The notes: a model not told the origin generated them from the sequence alone. 64,000 bases of DNA from Pagrus major (GCF_040436345.1 NC_133218.1:8043539-8107538); one strand, 5' to 3'; counted from the first letter of the stretch, positions 50,393 to 61,935 are shown. A program made the numbers and translations.

Positions 50393-51028
50393 CTTCTCCC
50401 TGTGAGAGGAGACAGAGGTGAAGAGTCATGTGATCACAGTTCAGTCCTCACATGTACCACAACAAACACCTACAGTCTGTCTTCAGTCTTTACAATACTG
50501 CTTTGTCTTTATTATCCTGCTCATTACACACGAGGACTTCCTGACTGGACACAGTCTTGATGCTAACGCTAAGCTGCTGTATTGTACTTGTGACACAAGA
50601 TGACATCAGTGGTTGAACTGTCCACCATCAGCAGGAAACATGACAACATGTGGATTCAGCTGCAAACAACAACATCTAGCTGCCACATGAAAACCCTGCA
50701 GAACTAGTGCTGCTGCTACAGACAGATGAAAGTTGTGTATCTGGAACAAGGTGACATGTTGTCAATGTTGTAACACTGATACATTAGAAATACATATAAA
50801 CAGTGTCTCCATATAAAGTCATGAGAAAACCACTGCAAATAAACACAAACAAGCTGATGTTTGTGTTAATGCAGATGAAGGTGGAGGTAAATATCAACAC
50901 TGACTCTGTTTAGTTTCATCAATAAAATCTGATCACACACAAGATTTATAAAAGTGGAAATGATGTTTCTGATAGAATGTCCCTCATACAGCTGACTGAC
51001 CAATCTGACAACAGACAAGATTACTTAC

Positions 51029-51100
51029 ACAGACGAGCTGCTGAAATCTCCGCTAGTTTGAGAACGAGGTTGTAAAGACCAAACAGAGTAAAGTCATCTG
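51029..51100 (-). other. Candidate non-coding first exon of Ig gene, copy 1
   Basis: On the minus strand, a strong donor (GTCTGT then GTAAGTAA) ends an exon at 51029, and the acceptor CTCACAG at 50400-50406 precedes the ATG exon. The unit 2 equivalent donor ends an exon at 58892. The upstream edge is not defined. Confidence 0.4.
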
Positions 51101-53228
51101 TGCTACAGAGCGTTTTATTTACTACATATACTCCAACCCAATCAGGCTCACGACCGGGGTTGAAGTGGATGTCACAGAGGATGTGGTGCTCTGCTTAGCA
51201 CATTAACTCAAACCACAAAAGGAGAAAACTGTCGTTTGCGTTTGCGGTCTTCGCAACAATACCGGTCTGACTAGCAGGCTGTGTTCTGGTTCAAAGTTTC
51301 CTGCACAGCTTCAGAGTGAAACCAAAGTTGTCTATATTGTTTGCTTCCAAGTTTTCTCTCGTATATATCGATATGTGTTTGAAGCAGCAGAATGAAATCA
51401 TGAAGACAGCTGCAGATGTTTCTCTTCTCTCCACAGAACACAGTGCATGATGGGAAACACTCGACTTTTCCCCTGATGGAAAGAAGTTTGAGCTGAAGTT
51501 TTCTTCAGTCTTAAAACTGATCAAGCACAACAAAAACTGAGAAATGATTATCTTCAAAAGAAATGCATCCTTCTCCTGGATTAGACTCATTCACCAACTT
51601 CATTATTACACATGAATATAACATTCAGATGTCAAATGTTAAAATGAGTTGAAAAAGTCCCTCAAGACTGAAGATGTTTAAAGAAAAATAACATTTATCA
51701 AATATTAAGAAAAAAGAGGGTTTTTCACAAGACACACAGGAGTTTGACAGTAAAATGTTTATTTTAGCATGGTATAAAACAATCACATTTCATGTTTAAA
51801 CACAAAGTTAGAAAGTGCTTCACAGAGTCAGAAGTGTTTTGCAGAAGATAAAATATTCAGTTCGGTTTGAGAGATCATTTAAAAACAATACATACAAAGA
51901 CAAATACAAACGTGAACAAAAGTTCAAATGTGAAATTTCAGAGTTCTGATGTTTTATACCCACAAAATATAGATTCACACAAATGATTGCAAAAATAGGT
52001 GAATGATAAGTTTTAAACAGTGTTTAATGTGTTAATGCTGGTGGACTGCTTGTTATTAATGTTTCAGTTAAGTTGAGTCATAATGCTTTGGATCCTTTCA
52101 ATCAATCTGCACTTTGACCTGACAGCTGCAGTACAACATGATGAGACCTGACGTTCACTGACTCCAGTTTCAAGGGGCTGTCTGCTGTCAGACACATTCA
52201 CATATACATGTATGATCACTGTATTAAATATGAAATGTATACAAACACTGACCACTACAGTGTACTTAGAATAATATGCAATAAAGTCAATGTCAGCAGA
52301 TAAAAGTGCTGGTATGGAGTAAAGCTTGTTTCAGTGCAGTTTGAGAAACAAGTTACAGAAACTTGTTAGAAGTTTAAACATCACAGCAAACAAATCATTA
52401 AAAACATGTTTGGATCAAAGTTAGACTGATGTTTGTTCTGTTGTGATGTTTGATTATATGTAATAAATGTTAATATATAACTTGGTTGGTCACTTGGTTT
52501 TGTGGCAGAGGTCGGGAACCAACGTCCAACGTTTTCTGATGGATTTATTAGGTATTAATTGTATTTCTTTATTTGCACAGTAAAACAAAGCAGCGGAAAC
52601 ACAGCAAGAACAAAAAGCAGACTGTGCAGGTGAGACCCAGAAAAGCCCTCGAAGCTTCAAACAGGAATCTGACCTCAAAAGTTCTGACATCCAAATACAG
52701 AAGTCCTATAATATAAAACCAGACAGAAGAAGGCAGGTCGCTGTTTAAAATCAAGAAGAAATAAAGTCTCAATATTATTGATTCATTTGAAGATTTGTGA
52801 TGAAAATAAAACTTGTGAGAGGAGATCCTCTTCACCTGAGGTGTTGACAGGAAGGTAGAGAGGACGACAGGACCACTGGAAGACACCATCAACACAAACA
52901 TCAGAGGATCATTGTTTTGGGGAAGGATTATGAACAACTGTCATAAAGTATGTAACCACTGTTCTGCTGTTGTATAGAAGTCCAGACACTCTGTGGTTCT
53001 TCTCTCTGAAAGAGATCTGATTCATCACAGCCAGTCTGAAACTCTTCAGAGAATGAGCAACTTTCAAACTTCAACAAGGACAATTTCCCTTACAGACTGT
53101 TTGAAATCCCAGAGGGTTCATCCTGTTAGAAGTCAGAGTAGCATCAACGTGATTTTGTAGCTGTTATTTGAAGGTAAAGCAGAGACATGATGTTGCTTTC
53201 ACACTATTTAATCACTTTAACACTGAGA
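51101..53228. other. Unit 1 spacer upstream of the Ig gene
   Basis: AT-rich and repeated in unit 2 at about 58970-61410. Contains the upstream Ig-flanking direct repeat at 51307-51505. Short minus-strand frames occur (for example near 52569-52937), but frame and length are not kept between units, so I do not call a gene. Confidence 0.5.
51307..51505. repeat. Direct repeat flanking Ig gene, unit 1, upstream copy
   Basis: Partner of 48776-48974. Similarity ends abruptly at 51505, where unit 2's counterpart (from 59179) continues to about 59436, so unit 1 has a deletion here. Confidence 0.85.
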
Positions 53229-53454
53229 GAAGACCCTGTTAGTTGAGTGTATGTGTGGTGTCACAGTGATGGTGTGACTGATGGTCACTGCTCCTCTCCT
53301 CCAGGTGGAGGCGCTGTAGGACAAACAAACAGCTGGTTTGTGGAGGTTTTTGATGGAAACAAGAAGCTAAATGAGCAGTGATGAAGCTGTTGTAACATAT
53401 ACAGAGGTTGTTGTTGAGCGTGTGTGTGTGTGTTGAACAGTAGAAAGAGTGTAT

Positions 53455-53752
53455 AAAGACTGGGTCCCGCTGTGTTACTCAGGCTGCACTACAGCGTCTA
53501 TTCACAGGCGCGATCCCACCACTGAGCGGCACGGGGGCTTTGACCTGCTCCGTCTCCGACCTGGGCCGGTGCACCCCTCCTTAGACGACCTGGTGGTCCC
53601 GGGCTCCCCCAGGAGCACCATATCGATACCGAACTTAGTGCGGACACCCGCTCGACACAGTCCGCTGCAGCTCAGAGGTCCTGAGCTCAAACGATCCTCC
53701 AGCCTCAGCCTCCCGGGAGCTTGGATTACAGGCGCGCGCCACCGCACCCGGC
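53455..53752 (-). ncRNA. rn7sl: 7SL signal recognition particle RNA, copy 2
   Basis: 298 nt, identical to copy 1 except one base: C at 53520 on the plus strand where copies 1 and 3 have T. In the RNA this changes AGUAGUGGGAUCG to AGUGGUGGGAUCG in the 3' arm of the S domain; human agrees with copies 1 and 3. The Alu-domain start, the helix 6 GGAG tetraloop and the helix 8 core are all intact. As in copy 1, no run of four Ts follows the 3' end. Confidence 0.95.
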
Positions 53753-53794
53753 GAGAGAGCTCTGCGTCATAGAGGGTTTGGGCTTTGACCGACG

Positions 53795-53802
53795 TGACGT
53801 CA
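53795..53802 (-). promoter_or_regulatory. CRE/ATF site upstream of 7SL copy 2
   Basis: TGACGTCA at -43 to -50 from the 7SL 5' end, the same spacing as copy 1. Confidence 0.85.
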
Positions 53803-53897
53803 TCAGGGAGCACGCTCAGGTGGCATTTAGTGACGAAACAGACCTGCAGCTGCAATGTGGACTCACAAAACATTTTACAGGACAGACACAGAGACAA

Positions 53898-53965
53898 TCA
53901 GGGCCGGCTCTTGGCACAGGACATACAGGCGGTCACCTAGAGCGCCACATGCTGGAGGGGCGCCG
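53898..53965. repeat. Fragment of a dispersed element upstream of 7SL copy 2
   Basis: The phrase CAGGGCCGGCTCTTG ... GCGGTCACCTAGAGCGCCAC resembles the end of a common fish DNA element. Unit 3 keeps it at about 62048-62110. In unit 1 the first part is missing. Confidence 0.35.
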
Positions 53966-54698
53966 CGAATTAAAAGTTGATGTCTTTCCCATCCTTTTAA
54001 TAATTTGTTTTATTGGACTAATATGGTCTTTGCAGTGGAGAGTGCCCAGCTCAAGCACCTCTGAGGGTTTGTTGCACCTCTCCATCACTTGTTGTGTTGC
54101 TCATGTGAATATTAATTTGTATTATTTGTGTGTAAACCAATAAAACAAAAAACAAACAAAAATGCATCAAATATGAAAATATTAATGTTTAACATCTACT
54201 CCAGACATGTTTGAACACATGTAAGATATTCTGCTTTGAATAATATTTTGTGTCTGATATGATTTTGTTTTTGCACTGGTGGTTTTGTGCAAGTTGCATA
54301 CTTAAACCCTTGATTGGCCAAAAATAAGTCACAATAAGCAAAACAATATTTGAGCGGATGGACACTTTAATAAACAGGTTGTCTTCCAAATGCCTCGCAG
54401 CCACAAGGTCAGGGGTCAAGTGGTCAAATATATTGATTAATCATTTATAAAGCCACAGGTTACAACTCATCAACACTCTGTAAAGGTGACATATTAGAAA
54501 GTGGTAGCATCATGTTGTATCTGTTGCAGATGACAGAGCGGTGGCTCTTTGAGAAGTGTCCATTCCTCCAGCGGCTGAGGTCACCGTGATCGTACAGGTG
54601 TGTTGCTTTTATTATTGTACCTGTACAGTATGTAATGAGTTTGAACAATGACTGCACACATGTACCAGGAAGCTGTTTGGCCAGTATCAGCATTATTA

Positions 54699-55490
54699 TC
54701 AGCAGCCGTAGAGCAGGTTGATCCTCATGATGTCCCAGTAGGACATGCCCTGCCTCTGGCCGATCTGCGCGTTGGCGTTGGGGATGGGGGTGATGGAGTC
54801 CCTGCCGTGCTGGATGGAGAAGGCTGTTCTTCCATAGTGCATGATGGAGGAGTAGTCGTAGGGGGTGTTCAGGTTGTTGGTGTTCTGCTTGTAGAAGTTG
54901 TAGGCCATGTTGGGGTCGATGTTCTCCCAGTTGATCCTGACGTAGTAGTCGCGGTCGCTCCTGGTCTGTTCGTGCTGGAAGCCCAGAGCGTGGTTGATCT
55001 CGTGCTGGATGATGCCGTGGTAGAGGCAGCCCTGCCTGTTGAGAGAGAGCACCTGTCTGCCTCCCGTTCTGCCCAGAGCGGAGAAACATCCGCCTTTGTT
55101 CTCCACGCTGATGTAGTCGTACTCGTTCTGACGGGGGACGAAGCGGATGCAGGTACTGCTGTGGAAGGCCTTCATGGCGTTGTCGATCTTCTGCCTCTCC
55201 CAGCCGCTGAACTCACCGCTCATGGTGAAGGGGATCATCACCATGCCGTTGGAAGCTTTCCTCCACTGGCAGCTCTGGTACCAGCACGTCATGGCGTTTC
55301 TGGTTGTGGGAGCCAGCAGGTCTCCTTCCAGCAGGAACTCATCGGTGGCGTTGTTGGAGGTCAGAATCCTGGTGGTGATGTCCATGGTGTCTGGGACTTC
55401 TTCTTCTTCTTGGCCTCCTTCCTCCTGGAGAGGATGTGCCTGACAGAGGCCGAGCAGGAGCAGCAGCAGCAGGCTGGCAGAGGGAGTCAT
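54699..55490 (-). CDS. hce: Hatching enzyme, astacin metalloprotease (high choriolytic type), copy 2
   Basis: Single exon, 263 aa. The protein is the same as copy 1 except for one fewer glutamate in the propeptide acidic run (four, not five). The zinc site HEINHALGFQHE, Met-turn SIMHY, aspartate-switch LEGDLL and all cysteines are intact, so the gene looks functional. Promoter TATA and poly(A) signal are kept at the same spacing. Near-identity with the other copies across coding and flanking DNA points to recent duplication or gene conversion. Confidence 0.93.
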   Translation of the reverse strand: MTPSASLLLLLLLGLCQAHPLQEEGGQEEEEVPDTMDITTRILTSNNATDEFLLEGDLLAPTTRNAMTCWYQSCQWRKASNGMVMIPFTMSGEFSGWERQKIDNAMKAFHSSTCIRFVPRQNEYDYISVENKGGCFSALGRTGGRQVLSLNRQGCLYHGIIQHEINHALGFQHEQTRSDRDYYVRINWENIDPNMAYNFYKQNTNNLNTPYDYSSIMHYGRTAFSIQHGRDSITPIPNANAQIGQRQGMSYWDIMRINLLYGC

Positions 55491-55585
55491 CTTCAGGGTC
55501 GGTCTGGAGGCTGTGGAGCTTCTGTGGAGAGCTGCTGTGGAGAGACTCTGTGAAGCTTGATGTGTGACTCAGTTCAGTCCAGGCT

Positions 55586-55592
55586 CTTTATA
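55586..55592 (-). promoter_or_regulatory. TATA box of hatching enzyme copy 2
   Basis: TATAAAG at the same distance from the ATG as in copy 1. Confidence 0.75.
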
Positions 55593-55874
55593 CTCTCCTC
55601 TACAGGTGTGTCTGCAGGAGGATTATGGGTTGGGGTCCTCACTGCTAGGCCTAAATAAACCTCTGAGGGGAGGACTCCGCAGACAAACCTACTTTTTAAA
55701 CATGGTTTGTTATCTCTGCTCATTAGATGGATGAACACAGCTTCTGTCAAGATAAACACATTACAAGGTCTTCAACCAACAAGACGTCACATCATCTCTG
55801 TCAAACTAACCTTAATTCAAACAGAATAATATATATCATTGTCTCTTTGAAAGCTCCTCTTGTAGTTGTTCCAT

Positions 55875-56660
55875 GCCATTTATTTGTGTGTGTATAATTA
55901 AATAGTTGGGATGCAAACTAATACATGAACAGGTAAAAATGTGGTGAACAGATATGAACACCATCTGAACACTTGCAGTAATATTTGCTTTTTTCCCCAC
56001 TGATCCGTTACTGGACTGATGAAGTTACAAACTTAGGTTGGAATGTGTGGAATGAAAAAGGTGATATCTCTGGTTATAGCCAGCAGCTGGTTAGCTTAGC
56101 TTAGCATAAGGACTGGAATTAGTGGAAAACAGCTAACCTGGCTCTGTCTCAAGGTAGTTCTAGTCAGATAATACAAATCCACATTTGTTTACAACAAAAT
56201 ATAACATTTCTTGCTACTGGTTCTGATTGCAGCTGTCTGTCAGAATATGATGATGATGGAGGAGGTGGTTGCAGGCAGAGGGTGTAGCAGTTGCTCAGGA
56301 CCTGACAGTGGCAGGAGGGATCCCTCTCCCAGGACGGACAGACATGCAATAGATGTGGCATGTACAGAACAGAATGACTAAATCAAAGTTTACAAATTGC
56401 ATTGACAGAATATCTGAAACAAATTATAATAGATTTAAACTTAAGGCCTGAACATTATCAGAAAAGGTAACAAGTCATGATCTGCTAGATTAAACTTATT
56501 TTCCTGCAAGGCTTAGTGGACTCCCTTTGTTTACACCAGTCTTTTGCTTGTTATCTCCTACTTACCTGCAGAGACTGGTCTAATTACATCACTGTGTCAT
56601 TCAGCCTCACAGTCCTGACTGTAAAGTTTGCTGACTTGACTGCCGACCAACTTATGTTAA
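55875..56660. mobile_element. Unit 2-specific segment with a fish dispersed repeat
   Basis: About 790 bases where unit 1 has about 60 unrelated bases (48676-48738). At about 56060-56165 it holds GCAGCTGGTTAGCTTAGCTT ... CAGCTAACCTGGCTCTGTCT, wording of a high-copy element in spiny-rayed fish. No coding capacity. Whether this is an insertion in unit 2 or a replacement in unit 1 cannot be told, because unit 3 is cut off before this point. Confidence 0.6.
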
Positions 56661-56698
56661 CAATTCTGGAGTCACACTGTTCTGACTACCTGACAGGT

Positions 56699-56885
56699 AG
56701 CTTCAGAGTGAAGCCACAGTTGTTTATGTTGTTTGCTTCCCAGCTTTCTCTCGTATATATCGATATGTGTTTGAAGCATCAGAATTAAATCATAAAGACA
56801 GCTGCAGATGTTTCTCTTCTCTCCACAGAACACAGTGCATGATGGGAAAAACTAAACCTTTCCCCTGATGGAGAAAAGTTTGATT
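56699..56885. repeat. Direct repeat flanking Ig gene, unit 2, downstream copy
   Basis: Counterpart of 48776-48974, shortened at its right end. It pairs with 59179-59436. Confidence 0.8.
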
Positions 56886-57262
56886 AAATGTAACTAGATG
56901 AATTTATTTGATGTATTAAATGATGACCGTGTTAATAGAAACAGCTTCTCTCATATTAATGTATTTATTTAGTTTGTTCACATTATAAACAGAACATCAG
57001 GTAAAGGCAGTGCATTGTAACAATGTTCATCTGAAGGCAAAGATTAAGATAAAATAAATAAAGACATCACTTCCTGTGTGTCCTGTAACATCATACAACA
57101 CATGAGAACAAGTAAACTTGTACACTAATAAGTGATAGTTTGATGAGACATCCTGTCAAAATAATCAATAAAGCTCCATTATTGTTGTTCATCAGTTGTT
57201 CCCTCTGAGTCTTATGACTCTTAACGGTCTCATTAAGTTGTTGATCAAACTGTTTCCTCTGA

Positions 57263-58267
57263 TCATGCTGAGCTGTAACTTAATGTAAATCCTCCACTGG
57301 ACTCATCAGACTGACAGTGAATAAATAAATAACTAACAAACACCACAACCACCACTGCTGCTGTCAGCCCCAGTCCACAGTAGAGGCCGATCCTTCCTCG
57401 ACTTGCTGTGTTTGGTCTCTCAGGTGTGTCTGTGTTCGGTCTCTCAGGTTCGGGCTGATCCCTCGCTGCTGTAAAGAGACCAAACAACAGAACAGCTGAA
57501 GTTGTGACATATTTCTCAGATACTGTGAGAATGAAGTGAAGGGTTGTGGATTGTGGTCGTCCTCAATACTTTTCTTCAGGTTCTTATTGATCCAAAAAAG
57601 CTGCTGAATTGAACCTGTTAATAAAGTTCTACTGACTTCTACTCAAACAACTTACCACAGACGTTGAGCCGACAATCACTGGAGTTCACACCAGAGTTTG
57701 TCATCACTTCACACAGGTACTGGCCTGAGTCCTCAGTCCTGAGGCTGGACACATGAAGTCTGAGTCGTCCGTCTCTGAGGACATCTTTGTCCCACTGGAC
57801 TCGTCCTGCAAACTGTTGATCCCGAGACTCTGGGACCTCAACACCTTCATGTAGTTCAAACAGGACTGGGGCTGTGTGATCAGTTATCAGCTGACAGAAG
57901 ATATAAAGGGAGTTGGGGGAAGTGTCAGTTGTGGTTGTGAACATCCATTCCAGTGTGATGTTGTGGTTCTCCTCTGCCTGATAGGAGGTCTGTGCCACAT
58001 TTACAAATGTTCCTGTTGAGGAGACAGAGAGGGAAAGTGAGCAGCAGACACACTGACAACTTTAACATGGCAGCCTTTAAACTCCATCTACACGTTTCTG
58101 TGGACAGTTTAGTGACGTCTCAGAGCTGCAGAGGCTCATCAACATCAACTGTTTGCTCACATGTGGCTGCTTTAACTGATCCATTGAATCACAGTGTAAT
58201 AAAGTGAAGGTGTAAACTAACCACAGATACAGTTGAGGCTGATGAGCAGCGGGATCCTGCAGATCAT
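57263..58267 (-). CDS. Ig V-set membrane protein, fish B7/PD-L1-like family, copy 2
   Basis: Three coding exons (58222-58267, 57656-58012, 57263-57468) give 202 aa with the same layout as copy 1: signal peptide, one V-set Ig domain, short stalk, transmembrane helix (LTAAVVVVVFVSYLFIHC), short tail. Compared with copy 1 there are about nine amino-acid changes. They include S4R and L6P in the signal peptide, FHLHE to FELHE, CELI to CQLI, and VSG to VCG at the domain end. One Val is missing and the stalk has two repeats, not three. L6P interrupts the signal peptide's hydrophobic core, and secretion efficiency may be altered. Otherwise intact. Confidence 0.75.
57397..57452 (-). repeat. 24-bp coding minisatellite in Ig stalk, unit 2
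   Basis: Two units (ERPNTDTP, ERPNTASR) against three in unit 1; reading frame is kept. Confidence 0.95.
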
Positions 58268-58891
58268 CTTCTCCCTGTGAGAGGAGACAGAGGTGAAGAG
58301 TCATGTGATCACAGTTCAGTCCTCACATGTACCACAACAAACACCTACAGTCTGTCTTCAGTCTTTACAATACTGCTTTGTCTTTATTATCCTGCTCATT
58401 ACACACGAGGACTTCCTGACTGGACACAGTCTTGATGCTAACGCTAAGCTGCTGTATTGTACTTGTGACACAAGATGACATCAGTGGTTGAACTGTCCAC
58501 CATCAGCAGGAAACATGACAACATGTGGATTCAGCTGCAAACAACAACATCTAGCTGCCACATGAAAACCCTGCAGAACTAGTGCTGCTGCTACAGACAG
58601 ATGAAAGTTGTGTATCTGGTGACATGTTGTCCATGTTGTAACACTGATACATTAGAAATACATATAAACAGTGTCTCCATATAAAGTCATGAGAAAACCA
58701 CTGCAAATAAACACAAACAAGCTGATGTTTGTGTTAATGCAGATGAAGGTGGAGGTAAATATCAACACTGACTCTGTTTCATCAATAAAATCTGATCACA
58801 CACAAGATTTATAAAAGTGGAAATGATGTTTCTGGTAGAATGCCCCTCATACAGCTGACTGACCAATCTGACAACAAACAAGATTACTTAC

Positions 58892-61410
58892 ACATACGAG
58901 CTGCTGAAATCTCCGCTGGTTTGAGAACAAGGTTGTAAAAACCGGACAGAGTATAATCATCTGTGCTACAGAGCGTTTGATCTATCACATATACTCCACC
59001 CCAATCCGGCTCACGACTGGTTTTTGCAGTGGGTGTCACAGAGAATGTAGTGCTCTGTTTAGAAAATTGACATAAAAACCACACACTTTCGGTTAAGGTT
59101 TCCTGTTCTTCGACAGCGGTCTTCGTAACAATAACGGTCTGACTAGCAGGCTGTGTTCTGGTTCAAAGTTTCCTGCACAGCTTCAGAGTGAAACCAAAGT
59201 TGTCTATATTGTTTGCTTCCAAGTTTTATCTCGTATATATCGATATGTGTTTGAAGCAGCAGAATTAAATCATAAAGACAGCTGCAGATGTTTCTGTTCT
59301 CTCCACAGAACACAGTGCATGATGGGAAACACTCGACTTTTCCCCTGATGGAAAGAAGTTTGATCTGAAGTTTTCTTTGTTTAAATGTAACTAGATGATT
59401 TTATTTAACCTATTACATGAGGACCATGTTAATACTGACTCTACAGCAGCTGCAGTGTGTGAGCTGTGGGACGTTAACATCAGTAATGTTTGGAGACACA
59501 GCACTAAAATAATGCTTTATACAGTTTTAACCATTATAATAGAACAATTAACAAGAAGGCACAAGTATTTAAGAATCTGTTGCAGACAGCGTTTCACAAA
59601 GTGTTTTAAGTTTCTTCTGAGTCTTAAAACTGATCAAGAACAACAAAAACTGAGAAATGATTATCTTCAAAAGAAATGCATCCTTCTCCTGGATTAGACT
59701 CATTCACCAACTTCATTATTACACATGAATATAACATTCAGATGTCAAATGTTAAAATGAGTTGAAAAAGTTCCTCAAGACTGAAGATGGTTAAAGAAAA
59801 ATAACATTTATCAAATATTAAGAAAAAAGAGGGTTTTTCACAAGACACACAGGTGTTTGACAGTAAAATGTTTATTTTAGCATGGTATAAAACAATCACA
59901 TTTCATGTTTAAACACAAAGTTAGAAAGTGCTTCACAGAGTCAGAAGTGTTTTGCAGAAGATGAAATATTCAGTTCAGTTTGAGAGATCATTTAAAAACA
60001 ATACATACAAAGACAAATACAAACGTGAACAAAAGTTCAAATGTGAAATTTCAGAGTTCTGATGTTTTACACCCACAAAATATAGATTGACACAAATGAT
60101 TGCAAAAATAGGTGAATGATAAGTTTTAAACAGTGTTTAATGTGTTAATGCTGGTGGACTGCTTGTTATTAATGTTTCAGTTAAGTTGAGTCATAATGCT
60201 GTGGATCCTTTTCAATCAATCTGCACTTTGACCTGACAGCTGCAGTACAACATGATGAGACCTGATGTTCACTGACTCCAGTTTCAAGGGGCTGTCTGCT
60301 GTCAGACACATTCACATATACAAGTATGATCACTGTATTAAATATGAAATGTATACAAACACTGACCACTACAGTGTACTTAGAATAATATGCAATAAAG
60401 TCAATGTCAGCAGATAAAAGTGCTGGTATGGAGTAAAGCTTGTTTCAGTGCAGTTTGAGAAACAAGTTACAGAAACTTGTTAGAAGTTTGAACATCACAG
60501 CAAACAAATCATTAAAAACATGTTTGGATCAAAGTTAGACTGATGTTTGTTCTGTTGTGATGTTTGATTATATGTAATAAATGTTAATATATAACTTGGT
60601 TGGTGACTTGGTTTTATGGCAGAGGTCGGGAACCAACGTCCAACGTTTTCTGATGGATTTATTAGGTATAAATTGTATTTGTTTATTTGCACAGTAAAAC
60701 AAAGCAGCAGAAACACAGCAAGAACAAAAAGCAGAATGTGCAGGTGAGACCCAGAAAAGCCCTCGAAGCTTCAAACAGGAATCTGACCTCAAAAGTTCTG
60801 ACATCCAAATACAGAAGTCCTATAATATACAAACCAGACAGAAGAAGGCAGGTCGCTGTTTAAAATCAAGAAGAAATAAAGTCTAAATATTATTGATTCA
60901 TTTGAAGATTTGTGATGAAAATAAAACTTTGGCGTCTTGTGGGAATGAAACGGTTTTGGATTCAGGTATCAATGTATGGATCAGAACATAACAGGATGTG
61001 AGAGGAGATCCTCTTCACCTGAGGTGTTGACAGGAAGGTAGAGAGGACGACAGGACCACTGGAAGACACCATCAACACAAACATCAGAGGATCATTGTTT
61101 TGGGGAAGGATTGTGAACAACTGTCATAAAGTATGTAACCACTGTTCTGCTGTTGTATAGAAGTCCAGACACTCTGTGGTTCTTCTCTCTGAAAGAGATC
61201 TGATTCATCACAGCCAGTCTGAAACTCTTCAGAGAATGAGCAACTTTCAAACTTCAACAAGGACAATTTCCCTTACAGACTGTTTGAAATCCCAGAGGGT
61301 TCATCCTGTTAGAAGTCAGAGTAGCATCAAAGTGAGTTTGTAGCTGTTATTTGAAGGTAAAGCAGAGACATGATGTTGCTTTCACACTATTTAATCACTA
61401 TAACACTGAG
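58892..61410. other. Unit 2 spacer upstream of the Ig gene
   Basis: Counterpart of 51029-53228. Starts with the candidate non-coding Ig exon (donor at 58891), then the direct repeat at 59179-59436, then AT-rich DNA. Compared with unit 1 it keeps about 240 bases (about 59365-59617) and gains about 67 bases near 60930-60998. No gene is called. Confidence 0.5.
59179..59436. repeat. Direct repeat flanking Ig gene, unit 2, upstream copy
   Basis: Matches 48776-49036 for its whole length, including AAATGTAACTAGATGA and GACCATGTTAATA, so it is the most complete upstream copy. Confidence 0.8.
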
Positions 61411-61637
61411 AGAAGACCCTGTTAGTTGAGTGCATGTGTGGTGTGACAGTGATGGTGTGACTGATGGTCACTGCTCCTCTCCTCCAGGTGGAGGCGCTGT
61501 AGGACAAACAAACACAGCTGGTTTGTGGAGGTTTTTGATGGAAACAAGAAGCTAAATGAGCAGTGATGAAGCTGTTGTAACATATACAGAGGTTGTTGTT
61601 GAGCGTGTGTGTGTGTTGAACAGTAGAAGGAGTGTAT

Positions 61638-61935
61638 AAAGACTGGGTCCCGCTGTGTTACTCAGGCTGCACTACAGCGTCTATTCACAGGCGCGATCCC
61701 ACTACTGAGCGGCACGGGGGCTTTGACCTGCTCCGTCTCCGACCTGGGCCGGTGCACCCCTCCTTAGACGACCTGGTGGTCCCGGGCTCCCCCAGGAGCA
61801 CCATATCGATACCGAACTTAGTGCGGACACCCGCTCGACACAGTCCGCTGCAGCTCAGAGGTCCTGAGCTCAAACGATCCTCCAGCCTCAGCCTCCCGGG
61901 AGCTTGGATTACAGGCGCGCGCCACCGCACCCGGC
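61638..61935 (-). ncRNA. rn7sl: 7SL signal recognition particle RNA, copy 3
   Basis: 298 nt and identical to copy 1 over its whole length. Alu domain, helix 6 GGAG tetraloop, helix 8 core and 3' arm are all intact. The sequence after the 3' end (CTTTATACACTCCTTCTAC) again has no run of four Ts and differs slightly from the other copies. Confidence 0.95.

Larger units (their letters stand above)
45890..53228 (-). repeat. Tandem array unit 1 (7SL, hatching enzyme, Ig receptor)
   Basis: About 7.34 kb, recognisable by its left edge GAAGACCCTGTTAGTTGAGT, which recurs near 53229 and 61411. All genes are on the minus strand; transcriptional order is Ig receptor, hatching enzyme, 7SL RNA. Differences from unit 2: it lacks a segment of about 790 bases between the hatching enzyme and Ig genes, carries an extra block of about 190 bases with a CT run upstream of the 7SL gene, and has lost roughly 240 bases near 51505. 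Confidence 0.93.
53229..61410 (-). repeat. Tandem array unit 2 (7SL, hatching enzyme, Ig receptor)
   Basis: About 8.18 kb with the same gene order as unit 1. It is longer mainly because of a segment of about 790 bases at 55875-56660 and one of about 67 bases at about 60930-60998. The last 130 bases before its right edge (TTTGAAATCCCAGAGGGTTC ... TTAATCACT) also precede unit 2 at its left edge, confirming head-to-tail repetition. Confidence 0.93.

Noticed and set aside
52569-52937. 122-codon minus-strand frame in the unit 1 spacer
   Set aside because: The frame is disrupted by the 67-base difference in unit 2 and shows no domain. A possible 40-base exon-like piece inside it lacks partners.
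61084-61266. Minus-strand frame with plausible protein-like composition (LKFESCSFSEEFQTGCDESD)
   Set aside because: It has no ATG start, a stop lies immediately upstream, and no splice sites join it to anything. The unit 1 counterpart does not extend it.
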